Assembly: GCA_025465355.1 (NCBI GenBank)
Contig: JAODNN010000112.1
Location: 1-64,000 of the forward strand
DNA: 64,000 nucleotides
From: Blastococcus sp.
Lineage (GTDB): Bacteria; Actinomycetota; Actinomycetes; Mycobacteriales; Geodermatophilaceae
Direction of reading: 5' to 3'
Shown here: positions 51,588 through 60,414 of the stretch, one piece after another
Numbering within the stretch: position 1 is the first letter of the stretch
Layout: each line of letters begins with the position of its first letter
Made by a program: the position numbers and the translations under genes
The notes under the pieces: model-generated
What the model was told of the DNA's origin: nothing
The model's input: the letters and a program-made list of their open reading frames with translations, nothing else
Databases searched by the model: none

Positions 51588-52598
51588 ATGCAGGAACAGG
51601 ACTGGGAGGCGGTGGTGGCCGCGGCCACGCGGGCGCCGTCGATCCACAACACCCAGCCGTGGCGGTTCACGGCGTCCGACGGCCGGCTGGAGCTCTACCT
51701 CGACGAGGGCCGCGCGCTGCCGGTGCTCGATCCGACCCGCCGTCAGCAGGTGATCAGCTGCGGCATCGTGGTCGAGTTCGCCCTGGTCGCGCTGGCGGCC
51801 GCCGGGACGGCGGGGGAGGTGGAGCTGCTTCCCGATCCGGCCGATCCCGACCATCTCGCGACCGTGCGGGTCACCGGCCCGCACGACACGACCGACGCGG
51901 ACCGATCGTTGGCCGAGGCGATCCAGCAGCGGCACACGGTGCGGGCGCCGTTCCTCCCGCGTCCGGTGGCCGCCGAGCTGCTCGATCAGCTCCAGGCCCA
52001 GGCCGGAGTCTTCGGCGTCTGGTTCAAGCCGATCACGCGGTCCGAGGAGGAGGTCGCCACCGTCTTCCTGATCTCCCGGGCCGAGGAGATGGAGCAGGGT
52101 GACCCCGCCTACCGCGCCGAGTTGCAGAGCTGGCTGCGCACCGACCCGGGGTCGGTCGACGGCGTGCCCCTGGAGACCGTCCCGACCGACGACCCGGCCG
52201 CCCGCCCTTCCGACTGGCTGATCCGCGACTTCGTGGTCGGCAGCCGGGAGCCCCACCTGTTCCGACCGCCCGCAGACCCGGCCGCCCCACCGCCCGAGGT
52301 GGAGCGGCCGACCGTCGTGCTCATGGGGAGCGAGGCGGACGACCGTGCGGCCTGGCTGCAGTCGGGCCGGGCCCTGGGGCGGGTGCTGCTGCAGGCCACG
52401 GCCGCCGGGCTGGCCGCCTCGCCGCTGACCCAGGCCCTCGACTGGCCGGCGACCCGCACCCAGCTGAGCTCGCGGCTCTCGCTCGTCGGACATCCGCAGA
52501 TGCTGATCCGGATGGGCTATCCGGCCGAGGGGCCCGTCGGTGTCGTCAGCGGGCGCCGGCCGGTCGGCGAGGTGCTGCGCCTCGAGTCCGGCGGCTGA
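51588..52598 (+). CDS. Acg-family FMN-binding nitroreductase-like protein
   Basis: A 336-residue fused double-nitroreductase protein. The N-terminus APSIHNTQPWRF is the FMN-site signature of the Acg family (M. tuberculosis Rv2032, Rv3127, Rv3131). Several mycobacterial members are induced in hypoxia by DosR, and some lack detectable reductase activity and bind FMN instead. The C-terminal SPLTQALDWP and HPQMLIRMGYP are family-typical. AGGGGG precedes ATG 51588. Only a poor DosR half-site (GGGAC at 51531-51535) is visible upstream. Confidence 0.85.
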   Translation: MQEQDWEAVVAAATRAPSIHNTQPWRFTASDGRLELYLDEGRALPVLDPTRRQQVISCGIVVEFALVALAAAGTAGEVELLPDPADPDHLATVRVTGPHDTTDADRSLAEAIQQRHTVRAPFLPRPVAAELLDQLQAQAGVFGVWFKPITRSEEEVATVFLISRAEEMEQGDPAYRAELQSWLRTDPGSVDGVPLETVPTDDPAARPSDWLIRDFVVGSREPHLFRPPADPAAPPPEVERPTVVLMGSEADDRAAWLQSGRALGRVLLQATAAGLAASPLTQALDWPATRTQLSSRLSLVGHPQMLIRMGYPAEGPVGVVSGRRPVGEVLRLESGG

Positions 52599-52632
52599 CC
52601 GGCCGGTCCGGGGATCCGGGTGGGCGGAGTCG

Positions 52633-53481
52633 TCAGTCGCGGCGCCGGGCGGACGTCGCCCAGGGGTCCTCTGGGTCGATCTCGTCCTCGCCGTCGGTGT
52701 CCGCGCCCTCGTCGGCGGCGGCGCGAGTGGGTTCGTGGACCTGGCGGGCGGCGTTCTCCAGGGCCTCGTCGCGCGCCCGCCGCTGCTCGGCCCGCCGGGC
52801 CCGTTCCCCCTCCCGCGCGAGCTGCCGTTCCTGCCGCGGGCGCAGCCCGGTCCCCGAGCCGGCGGACGTGCCGGCGTCGGGCTCGCCGCCGCCCATCCGC
52901 CACAACGCGGCGCCGGCGATGGCCAGCCCGATCGGGAGGACGTACGCCGCGGCACGTTCGGTGCCGCCCACGCCCAGGTAGCCCGTGACGCCGGCCAGGA
53001 AGAACACGGTCATCGCGGTGCCGATCACGCCCAGCAAGGCCAGGAGCGTTCCTAGCACCTCGGATCGCGGCCGAAGCGCGTAGGCCAGGGCGATCAGGCC
53101 GAGCCCGGCGCCGACCACATAGGCCACGGCCCCGCTCGCGTGCCCCACGGAGTAGCCGTCCCGCGGGAAGATCCCCACGATCAGCACGCCGGCCGCCGCC
53201 AGGCTCAGGAGTGCCGTGGCCGCACGGGCCGCGCCGCCGCGCAGCGCCGGCCGAAGCAGGACCACGCCGACCACGATCAGAATCGCCTGGACCAGGAACG
53301 AGGCGTTCATCAGCCGGTGGGCCGGGGAATCGGTCGCGCCGAGGGCGCTGATGGTGTCGGCCGCCCGCGAGTAGGGATGGTCCATCCGGGACTGGGCGAA
53401 CGTCTCCACGGCGAAGTACTGGAGGGTGAGCAGCCAGGCCAGGGCGCCGCTTCGCAGCCGGGTCGTCGTCACGGGCCCCAT
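52633..53481 (-). CDS. DUF998 family membrane protein
   Basis: The 282-residue protein has about six membrane helices in residues 10-195, with the family segments YSRAADTISALGA and GIFPRDGYSVGHASGAVAYV. A roughly 85-residue charged cytoplasmic tail follows (RPRQERQLAREGERARRAEQRR, acidic end GADTDGEDEIDPEDP) that may form a coiled coil. Function unknown. It is divergent from the DUF5313 gene. Confidence 0.8.
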   Translation of the reverse strand: MGPVTTTRLRSGALAWLLTLQYFAVETFAQSRMDHPYSRAADTISALGATDSPAHRLMNASFLVQAILIVVGVVLLRPALRGGAARAATALLSLAAAGVLIVGIFPRDGYSVGHASGAVAYVVGAGLGLIALAYALRPRSEVLGTLLALLGVIGTAMTVFFLAGVTGYLGVGGTERAAAYVLPIGLAIAGAALWRMGGGEPDAGTSAGSGTGLRPRQERQLAREGERARRAEQRRARDEALENAARQVHEPTRAAADEGADTDGEDEIDPEDPWATSARRRD

Positions 53482-53596
53482 GGTTGCAGGCGGTCGCCCC
53501 GGGCCCGGCTCCCGACGGTCGCCCCGCGAGAGTGAGGGTGCCCACGAAGCCCCCCCACGTCAGCGCGACCCCGTTCGGTGGGGGGACCATGGAAGC

Positions 53597-54067
53597 GTGA
53601 CACCCGAGCCGCAGCCCGCACCCGAGCCCGATGCCCCGCCCGCCGACGAGGTGCACCGGCCCGGCCCGTTCAGGTGGCTCTGGTACGCGTTCGGGGGCTC
53701 CCTGCCGGCCCGCTACCGCGGCTGGGTCTACCGGGACACCACGAGCCGGACCTGGGTGCTACGGCACCTGGCCCGCGTGGCGGCGCAGCTCGCCGTCCCC
53801 ATCGCGCTGGTCCTGCTGCTTCTGCCCGGCCCGTTCTGGATCCGCGGGATGGCCGCGCTCGGCGGGGTTCTGCTGGGGCTGTTCTTCTCGATCGGCTACA
53901 TGCCCGAGACAGTCGAGCACCGTCTGGTCCAGGCCGGCTACCCGTCCGGTACCGCCACCGCGGTCCGTGACCGCGCCGCTCGCGAACGGGAGGCCGCCGA
54001 GTCGGTCCGACGCCGTACGGCCGCCGCCCGCCGGGCCGAGCGGTACCGCGCCCGTTCCGGCAGGTGA
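53597..54067 (+). CDS. DUF5313 family membrane protein
   Basis: A 156-residue protein with an acidic/Pro-rich N-terminus, then FRWLWYAFGGSLPARYRGWVYRD across residues 22-44, two membrane helices (about 63-105) and a basic Arg/Ala-rich C-terminal helix. The WYAxGGxLPxRYRxWV pattern is that of DUF5313, found in mycobacteria and relatives. GTG 53597 has GGAAG just upstream. Function unknown. Confidence 0.75.
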   Translation: MTPEPQPAPEPDAPPADEVHRPGPFRWLWYAFGGSLPARYRGWVYRDTTSRTWVLRHLARVAAQLAVPIALVLLLLPGPFWIRGMAALGGVLLGLFFSIGYMPETVEHRLVQAGYPSGTATAVRDRAAREREAAESVRRRTAAARRAERYRARSGR

Positions 54068-54105
54068 GCGGAGGCCGGGAGGCCGGCGCGGCACCGGGCG
54101 GTCGC

Positions 54106-54429
54106 TCAGCGCGGTTCCAGCCGGGCCGCCGGTAGCCACGTCTCGACCAGGGCCGCTCCGTGGGGGCCGGTCACGGTGTACGCGACCCGCCCCTGCCACC
54201 CGTCCGTGTGTTGTCGCCACTCGACCAGCAACCCGGGCCAGATGCCGGGGGAGTCGGGCGGATCGTGCACCCAGCAGTGCCGGCCCTCCCTGCCCTCGGA
54301 CGCGGCCTGGGCGATGGACGCCGGGGCAGAAGACATCGGCCGGTACAGGGGCGGGGGAGTCACTCCCGAGTTCGCCGCCCGCTCGCCGAGGTTGCGCCCC
54401 GACCGTCCTGGGATCATGCCGCCGGCCAT
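54106..54429 (-). CDS. Small hypothetical protein preceded by an SOS box
   Basis: Unrecognised 107-residue soluble protein. The C-terminal two thirds look conserved-like and Trp-rich (RHCWVHDPP, GIWPGLLVEWR, DGWQGRVAYTV, LVETWLPAARLEP), suggesting a small beta-barrel domain. A perfect LexA-type palindrome lies 21 nt upstream of ATG 54429, so induction by DNA damage is predicted. A shorter start at 54336 (MSSAPASIAQ) is possible. No dnaE2, imuB or recA gene is near. Confidence 0.6.
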   Translation of the reverse strand: MAGGMIPGRSGRNLGERAANSGVTPPPLYRPMSSAPASIAQAASEGREGRHCWVHDPPDSPGIWPGLLVEWRQHTDGWQGRVAYTVTGPHGAALVETWLPAARLEPR

Positions 54430-54450
54430 GCCAGCAGTGTGGCACGTCGA

Positions 54451-54466
54451 TCGAACGCCTGTTCGA
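54451..54466 (-). promoter_or_regulatory. Perfect SOS (LexA) box
   Basis: TCGAAC-GCCT-GTTCGA is an exact match to the actinobacterial LexA operator (TCGAAC-N4-GTTCGA). It lies 21 nt before the start codon of the small minus-strand gene and 43 nt from the malQ stop. There is no plus-strand gene start nearby, so the small gene is the only candidate target. Confidence 0.8.
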
Positions 54467-54509
54467 CTGCGGCCGGTTCGGGCGGGGCGCGTGTCGGACA
54501 CTGCCCGGT

Positions 54510-56351
54510 TCAGGCCGAGCCGGCTCCGCGCACGCCCTCCGCGAGGGTGCGCGCAACGGTCTGGAGCAGCGGGTGCGCGCCCAGCTCCTCGACCGGCACG
54601 GGCAACGGGAGCGACCAGTTGGGACGCTTCCCGGCGCCCGGCATGTTCGGCCGGCGTACCTCGGCCACGGCGTCGTCGAGGGTCGCCGACAGCAGGGTCG
54701 ACGGCGCCCGGGCCAGCAGTTGGTGCGCCCGCTCGACGGCCTGCTCGACCGGCGCATCCTGCGGCAGGCCCGGCAGATGGGCGAGCAGCGAGCTGCGGCC
54801 GCGCCGGAGTTCCTCGTCCGTGCCGGTGCCCTGCTCGGCCTGCTCGGCGAGGTCCGCCCCGCTCCAGAGGCCGGCGACGGTGGGGAGGTCGTGGGTGGTG
54901 ATCGCCGCCATCGACGTCGACGGCCACTCCGAGGGGTCGTCGTCCTCGAACCAGAGCAGGCGGTAGGAGAGCACGTTGTGCTCGGCCATGGCCTCACGGA
55001 CGCCGTCCTCCACGGTGCCCAGGTCCTCGCCGACGACCAGCGCCTGCGCCCGGTGACTCTCGAGCGCGACGATGTCGAGCAGATCCTCGGCGGGATAGCG
55101 GACGTAGGCGCCGTCGGCCGCCGTGCCGTCCGAGGGCACCCACCACAGCCGGAACAGGCCCATGACGTGGTCGATGCGCAGCCCCCCGGCGCCGGCGATG
55201 GTGGCCCGGATCGACTGGATGAACGGCTCGTAGGCGGCATCCCGCAGCCGCCACGGAACCAGGGGAGGGGAGCCCCAGTTCTGTCCCTGGGAGTTGAACG
55301 CGTCCGGCGGCGCGCCGACGCTGACGCCATCGGCCAGGACGTCCTGCCAGGTCCAGGCGTCGGCTCCGCTGCCCGAGACCCCGATGGGCAGATCCTGGAT
55401 CACGGTCATTCCCGCGGTGGCCGCGGTGAACTGCAGCTCCAGTGCCCACTGCAGCCACGCGTGGAAGGCCACGACCGCGCCGTGCCGCTCGACGTAGGCG
55501 GCCAGCTCGCGGCCCTCGGGACGGCGCAGTTCCTCCGGCCAGGTGTGCCAGTCGGCCCCGTGCTCCTCGCTGATCGCCGCCCAGGTCGCCCAGTCCTGGA
55601 GGGTCTGTCCCTGCTCCTCGCGCCAGCGGGTGAACGCCTCGCCGCCGCCGTGAGCGAAGAAGATGCGCATGAGCACCTCGCGCTTGCGCGCCCAGATGGC
55701 GTCGCGGTCGATCAGCGGTCCCTCGGACAGCGCGCGGCCGGCGTCGTCTTCGAGGTCGACGCCGTCGGCGCCCGGAACTTCCGCGACGCGCAGGTAGATC
55801 GGATTGCGGAAGCGCCGGGTGGCGGGCAGGTACGGGCTCGCCTCCTGCTCGGCGATCGGGGCGACGGCGTGCAGCGGGTTGATCAGCAGGAAGCCCGCGC
55901 CCTGCTCCTCGGCCATCCGGCGAACGGCGCGCAGGTCGCCCAGGTCGCCGATGCCCCAGCTGGCCCGGCTACGGGTGGCGTAGAGCTGCACCGCCCAGCC
56001 CCAGGCGCGGTAGCCTTCGGGCAGCCAGCACCGGCCGGGCGAGACGATCAGCCGGCGACGGCGCCCCTCGGGCGTCTGGAGCCAGTGGTAGCCCAGCGGG
56101 AAGCCGCGGGGGATCTCGCCGTCGAGGTGCCGCACCTCGCCGTCCTCGCACACGACGTCGGCCTCGTCGATCTCCAACGCGTCGCCGGGACGGGCCACGA
56201 TGGGCGCACGGTCCTCGAGATCGGCCGGCGGCCGGCCGATGACCTCCCGCAGCCGCTCGATCGTGGCCCGGGCCACCTCGTGCTCCTCGTCCGTGGCGTC
56301 CAGCCAGGTCGCGTCGATGCCCCAGTCGTCGGTCGTCGGCTTTCTCGTCAC
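54510..56351 (-). CDS. malQ: 4-alpha-glucanotransferase (amylomaltase)
   Basis: GH77 enzyme that transfers glucan segments in maltodextrin metabolism; about 613 residues. RASWGIGDLGDL, NPLHA, RIDHVMGLFRLWWVP (catalytic Asp), VVGEDLGTV (acid/base Glu) and THDLPTVAG are present. An N-terminal domain of about 140 residues is typical of actinobacterial MalQ. GTG 56351 is the chosen start; the frame stays open to 56504. It is divergent from the GH13 gene. Confidence 0.93.
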   Translation of the reverse strand: MTRKPTTDDWGIDATWLDATDEEHEVARATIERLREVIGRPPADLEDRAPIVARPGDALEIDEADVVCEDGEVRHLDGEIPRGFPLGYHWLQTPEGRRRRLIVSPGRCWLPEGYRAWGWAVQLYATRSRASWGIGDLGDLRAVRRMAEEQGAGFLLINPLHAVAPIAEQEASPYLPATRRFRNPIYLRVAEVPGADGVDLEDDAGRALSEGPLIDRDAIWARKREVLMRIFFAHGGGEAFTRWREEQGQTLQDWATWAAISEEHGADWHTWPEELRRPEGRELAAYVERHGAVVAFHAWLQWALELQFTAATAGMTVIQDLPIGVSGSGADAWTWQDVLADGVSVGAPPDAFNSQGQNWGSPPLVPWRLRDAAYEPFIQSIRATIAGAGGLRIDHVMGLFRLWWVPSDGTAADGAYVRYPAEDLLDIVALESHRAQALVVGEDLGTVEDGVREAMAEHNVLSYRLLWFEDDDPSEWPSTSMAAITTHDLPTVAGLWSGADLAEQAEQGTGTDEELRRGRSSLLAHLPGLPQDAPVEQAVERAHQLLARAPSTLLSATLDDAVAEVRRPNMPGAGKRPNWSLPLPVPVEELGAHPLLQTVARTLAEGVRGAGSA

Positions 56352-56457
56352 CCAGTGATCTTCGCCGCGGGGCGGGCCCCCCGCAGCCCCAGCGGCCGAT
56401 GTTCCGATGACCGGGTCATCTGGCCGGACGGTGCTCCCCCCGGTAGGCATGACCGGC

Positions 56458-58137
56458 ATGAGGATCACCGACACCAGCGACCTGTGGTGGAAGACCGCGG
56501 TCATCTACTGCGTGGACGTCGAGACGTTCCTGGACTGGAACGGTGACGGCTGGGGTGACTTCCCCGGCCTCGCTCAACGGCTGGACCACCTCGCAGAGCT
56601 CGGCGTCACCTGCCTGTGGTTGATGCCCTTCTATCCGACCGGCGACCGGGACGACGGCTACGACATCACCGACTTCTACGGCGTCGACGGGCGGCTGGGC
56701 ACCCACGGCGACCTGGTCGAGGTGATCCGGACGGCGAACGACCGGGGGATCCGCGTCATCGCCGACCTCGTCGTCAACCACACCTCGAACCGGCATCCGT
56801 GGTTCCGGTCCGCCGAGGCGAGCGTGGACTCGCCGTACCGCGACTTCTACGTCTGGCGAGCCGACCCGCCGCCGGACACCAGCAGCGAGGTGGTCTTCCC
56901 GGACAAGGAGAACAGCATCTGGCAGTTCTCCGAGAAGACCGGCGAGTGGTACCTGCACCGCTTCTACCGGCAGCAGCCCGACCTCAACGTCACCGATCCC
57001 CGGGTCCGCGACGAGATCCTCAAGGTCATGGGGTTCTGGCTGGAACTCGGCCTGTCCGGCTTCCGCATGGACGCCGTCCCGTTCCTGCTGGAGACGCAGG
57101 GAACGGACAAGGCCGAGGCAGCCCGGCTGCCCGACCCGCACCAGTTCCTCCGCGACGCCCGGGCCTTCGTCGGCCGCCGCACGGGCTCGGGCGTGCTGCT
57201 GGGGGAGGTCAACCTGCCGCACGAGCAGCAGGCCGAGTTCTTCGGCGGGGAGAACGGCAACGAGCTCACGATGCAGTTCGACTTCATCACCATGCAGTCG
57301 CTCTACCTCTCGCTGGCGCGGGCCGACGCCGGTCCGTTGGCGCAGGCGCTGCTTGCCCGGCCGGAGGTCTCGCCGGACAACCAGTGGGCGACGTTCGTGC
57401 GCAACCACGACGAGCTCACCCTCGACAAGCTCAGCGACGAGGAGCGGGCGGAGGTCTTCGCCGCGTTCGGCCCCGAGGAGCGGATGCAGGTCTACGGTCG
57501 CGGCCTTCGGCGGCGGCTGCCGCCGATGCTGGACGGCGACCCGCGGCGCATCCGGATGGTCTACAGCCTGCTGTTCTCCCTGCCCGGCACGCCGGTGCTC
57601 TTCTACGGCGAGGAGATCGGGATGGGGGAGGACCTCGACCTCGAGGGCCGGATGGCCGTCCGCACCCCGATGCAGTGGACGGCGGGGGCCAACGGCGGTT
57701 TCTCCGACGCCCCGCCCCGCAAGCTCCCGCGACCCGTCGTCACCGGAGGCTGCGCGCCGGAGCACGTCAACGTCGCAGACCAGCGCCGGGACCCCGAGTC
57801 GCTGCTGTCGTTCATGAAGCTGCTGACCCGCCGCTACCGGGAGTGCCCGGAGCTGGGCTGGGGTGCCTTCGAGCTGCTCGACCAGCCGCACACCGCCGTG
57901 CTGGCACACCTGTGCCGCTGGGAGGACGGCACGATGGTCGCCGTCCACAACCTGGGCGCGGAGCCGCGGACCGTGCCGCTCACCCTCGACGGCTGCGACA
58001 GCACCCACCGGCTGGAGGACCTGCTGCAGCAGTGCAGCACCCCGCTGTCGGACAAGGGGCAGGCCGAGGTGCCGTTGGAGGGCTACGGCTACCGCTGGCT
58101 ACGGGTGGTCGCGGAGGGCAGCCGGCGGCTGGTCTAG
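56458..58137 (+). CDS. GH13 alpha-amylase/trehalose-synthase-like enzyme
   Basis: Alpha-glucan-active enzyme of about 559 residues. All four GH13 regions are intact: DLVVNHTS, GFRMDAVPF (nucleophile Asp), LLGEVN (acid/base Glu) and FVRNHDE. The N-terminus DLWWKTAVIYCVDVETF and the order of segments resemble trehalose synthase (TreS) and its amylase-like relatives; the precise reaction is unclear. Starts at 56449 and 56458 are both possible. It is divergent from malQ, sharing 106 nt, consistent with joint control. Confidence 0.88.
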   Translation: MRITDTSDLWWKTAVIYCVDVETFLDWNGDGWGDFPGLAQRLDHLAELGVTCLWLMPFYPTGDRDDGYDITDFYGVDGRLGTHGDLVEVIRTANDRGIRVIADLVVNHTSNRHPWFRSAEASVDSPYRDFYVWRADPPPDTSSEVVFPDKENSIWQFSEKTGEWYLHRFYRQQPDLNVTDPRVRDEILKVMGFWLELGLSGFRMDAVPFLLETQGTDKAEAARLPDPHQFLRDARAFVGRRTGSGVLLGEVNLPHEQQAEFFGGENGNELTMQFDFITMQSLYLSLARADAGPLAQALLARPEVSPDNQWATFVRNHDELTLDKLSDEERAEVFAAFGPEERMQVYGRGLRRRLPPMLDGDPRRIRMVYSLLFSLPGTPVLFYGEEIGMGEDLDLEGRMAVRTPMQWTAGANGGFSDAPPRKLPRPVVTGGCAPEHVNVADQRRDPESLLSFMKLLTRRYRECPELGWGAFELLDQPHTAVLAHLCRWEDGTMVAVHNLGAEPRTVPLTLDGCDSTHRLEDLLQQCSTPLSDKGQAEVPLEGYGYRWLRVVAEGSRRLV

Positions 58138-58143
58138 CCCTTC

Positions 58144-58181
58144 CCGGGGCGAGTTGTCGACCTGTCGACAACTCGCCCCGG
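58144..58181 (+). terminator. Perfect 17-bp hairpin after the GH13 gene
   Basis: Arms 58144-58160 and 58165-58181 are exact reverse complements with a CCTG loop. The hairpin starts 6 nt after the stop codon. There is no U-tract. Confidence 0.85.
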
Positions 58182-58218
58182 ACGCCTGTCGGTGCCGCAC
58201 CGGGCGCCGAGCCGTTCG

Positions 58219-58224
58219 TAGGGT
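58219..58224 (+). promoter_or_regulatory. -10 element for the HNH lipoprotein gene
   Basis: TAGGGT ends 5 nt before GTG 58230, with no ribosome-binding site. This is the same arrangement as at the EamA gene. Confidence 0.4.
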
Positions 58225-58229
58225 CGGTC

Positions 58230-58952
58230 GTGCGCTTCCTCCGGATCGGCTCGCCGACCCTGCTCGCCCTCCTCGTCCTGGTTCTCGTCACCGGCTGCCG
58301 GGTCGACGTGATCCCGAGCGCATCGACACCGTCGGCGGGGGCGCCCGTGGGCGTCGGGCACGTTCCCGCGGGAACGCTCGCCTCGCCGGCCGCGATCGCG
58401 GCACTCGCCGGACTGCGCGTCAGGGCCAAGGGCAGCCTGGCCGGCTACGAGCGCGGCTGCGGGCACGGTCAGGGCTGCGTCTTCGGCCCGGCCTGGGCCG
58501 ACATCGACCACAACGGCTGCGACCAGCGCAACGACGTCCTGCGGCGGGACCTGACCGGCGTCCAGGTGCGGCCGGGCACACACGGCTGCGTGGTCGTCGG
58601 CGGCACGCTCGAGGATCCCTATACCGGCACCGCCGTCCGTTTCCGAAAGGCCGACGCCGGCGCGGTGCCGATCGACCACGTGGTGCCACTCGCCGCCGCG
58701 TGGGTGCAGGGCGCGGTCACGTGGCCGGCCGCCCGGCGGGTGCAGTTCGCCAACGACCCGGCCAACCTCATGGCCACGACACGGGAGGAGAACTCGGCGA
58801 AGGGCGACTCGACCGCCGAGGAGTGGGTTCCACGGAACCGGTCCTACGGCTGCTCGTACGCCACCGTCGTCGTCACCGTGAAGCAGCACTACGCACTCAG
58901 CGTGACCCGCGCTGAGGCTGCGGCGCTCGAGACACTGCTGCGCACCTGCTGA
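58230..58952 (+). CDS. Secreted HNH-nuclease-domain lipoprotein (DUF1524/GmrSD C-terminal type)
   Basis: The 240-residue protein has a lipoprotein signal with lipobox LVTGC (C23). The nuclease domain contains IDHVVPLAAAWVQGA (H150), FANDPANLMAT and ENSAKGD, the HNH pattern of the DUF1524/GmrSD C-terminal family. Six further Cys (77, 83, 97, 120, 208, 240) could form disulfides, in keeping with an extracellular site. Homologous secreted nucleases are common in Actinobacteria and may degrade environmental DNA. GTG 58230 lies just after a -10 element. Confidence 0.85.
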   Translation: MRFLRIGSPTLLALLVLVLVTGCRVDVIPSASTPSAGAPVGVGHVPAGTLASPAAIAALAGLRVRAKGSLAGYERGCGHGQGCVFGPAWADIDHNGCDQRNDVLRRDLTGVQVRPGTHGCVVVGGTLEDPYTGTAVRFRKADAGAVPIDHVVPLAAAWVQGAVTWPAARRVQFANDPANLMATTREENSAKGDSTAEEWVPRNRSYGCSYATVVVTVKQHYALSVTRAEAAALETLLRTC

Positions 58953-59036
58953 GAACTTCGCCACTCGCGGCACGCCGGAGCGGTGCCCCGGATCTTGTGA
59001 CTCCTGCGCCTAGCGTGGCGGATGAGGTGATCAGGG

Positions 59037-59606
59037 ATGACTGAACGCGACGGAAGTGGCCTGCCCGGGACCGGAACGGCCGAGATCCCGGTGGTCCGGC
59101 TCGCAGGCGGTACGGCGACGACGGCGGACTCGGCGCCCGTGCCGCCGCTGCCCGACAGCGACCCGGTGGGCACCGATGCGGCCACCGCCGCACCGGCCGG
59201 CGACACGCCGACGGCCCACCCGACGACGCCGGTGACGGTCCGTCCGACCCCGCGGCTGCCGCGCCGCGGTCCGCTCACGGTGATGGGTCCGTGGGCGCCG
59301 GTCGCGGGCGCGGGCCTCGGCCTGGTATTCGGGCTCGTGTCGGTGCTGGTGCTTTCCGGCTCGGCGAACACCTTCCAGGAGCGGCTCGCACTGGTTCTCG
59401 TCGTCGTCGGGCTCGGCCTGCTGGGCACCGGCGGCACCTTGCTCGCCGACGAGGTCCGGATGATGCGCCAGCAGGCACGCGACGCCGTCGTGCGGCCGGG
59501 GTGGGTGGAGGCGACTGCCGGCCTGTTCAGTGGGCTCACCCCGGCCCGGCTGCTGGTGGTCGTGAGCGCATTCGTGCTGTTCCTCGCCGCCTACGTCAGC
59601 CGCTGA
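59037..59606 (+). CDS. Hypothetical membrane protein with Pro/Thr-rich N-terminus
   Basis: Unrecognised 189-residue protein. Residues 1-75 are Thr/Pro/Ala-rich and disordered, followed by a basic junction (RPTPRLPRRGPL) and three hydrophobic segments near 85-105, 115-135 and 168-186. The basic junction suggests the N-terminus is cytoplasmic. Flanked by the HNH gene and the convergent TauE/SafE pair; no operon partner. Confidence 0.65.
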   Translation: MTERDGSGLPGTGTAEIPVVRLAGGTATTADSAPVPPLPDSDPVGTDAATAAPAGDTPTAHPTTPVTVRPTPRLPRRGPLTVMGPWAPVAGAGLGLVFGLVSVLVLSGSANTFQERLALVLVVVGLGLLGTGGTLLADEVRMMRQQARDAVVRPGWVEATAGLFSGLTPARLLVVVSAFVLFLAAYVSR

Positions 59607-59640
59607 TCCCACCCGGACGGCCGGACCGGTGCACCCCGGG

Positions 59641-60414
59641 TCAGCGGTAGGCCTGGACCCCGAGGACGACGGCCAGGCCGAGCCCGGCGGCCGCGATGGC
59701 CCGGCGCAGGGCGGTCTGCGGGACGCGGCGCACGATCCGCGGCCCGAGGGTGCCGCCGATGAACAGGCCTACCGCCAGCGGCAGCGCCGAGGCCCATGCC
59801 ACCGACGCGAAGAGGACGTAGCCGAGCGCCGCGACGCTGTTGGCCACCCCGAGGACCGTGTTCTTCAGGGCATTGCTCCGGGGCACGCCCTCGCCGGTCG
59901 TCAGCAGGAACATGGCCAGCATCAGCACGCCGGCGGCGGCACCGAAGTAGCCGCCGTAGACCGAGATCGCGAACACGCCCGCCGGCAGCCACCGGGGGTC
60001 GCGGTTGTGGTGCTCCGCGTGCTCGATCGCCCCCTCCACCGCCAGTTCCCGCGGCGGCCGCTGCACCAGGATGGCCGCGGACGCCGCGCCGATCAGCCAC
60101 GGCACGATGCGTGCGAAGGCCGCGGACGGGGTCGCCAACAGCAGGACGGCGCCGGCTGTCCCGCCGAGCACGGCTGCGATGCCGAGCGGGAGCAGTCGTC
60201 GTCCCTGCCCGGTCAGTTCCGGCCGCGACGAGCTCACCGAGCCGACGCTGTTGAGCACCAGCGACACCGTGTTGGTGATGTTGGCCGTCAGCGGCGGCAC
60301 GCCGGTGGCGAGCAGGGCCGGGTAGGAGACCAGCGAGGCGAGGCCGGCGATGCTGCCGGTCAGCCCGCCACCGATGCCCGCCAGGATCAGGAAGACGAAC
60401 TCCGCCGGGCTCAC
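59641..60414 (-). CDS. TauE/SafE-family permease (second of pair)
   Basis: A 257-residue membrane protein with eight predicted helices in two repeats. LAGIGGGLTGSIAGLASLVSYPALL and VYGGYFGAAAGVLMLAMFLL are the paired motifs of the family, which exports sulfite, sulfoacetate or other small anions. GTG 60414 overlaps the stop of the upstream paralogue. Two coupled non-identical copies suggest a heteromer, but this is inference. Confidence 0.88.
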   Translation of the reverse strand: MSPAEFVFLILAGIGGGLTGSIAGLASLVSYPALLATGVPPLTANITNTVSLVLNSVGSVSSSRPELTGQGRRLLPLGIAAVLGGTAGAVLLLATPSAAFARIVPWLIGAASAAILVQRPPRELAVEGAIEHAEHHNRDPRWLPAGVFAISVYGGYFGAAAGVLMLAMFLLTTGEGVPRSNALKNTVLGVANSVAALGYVLFASVAWASALPLAVGLFIGGTLGPRIVRRVPQTALRRAIAAAGLGLAVVLGVQAYR

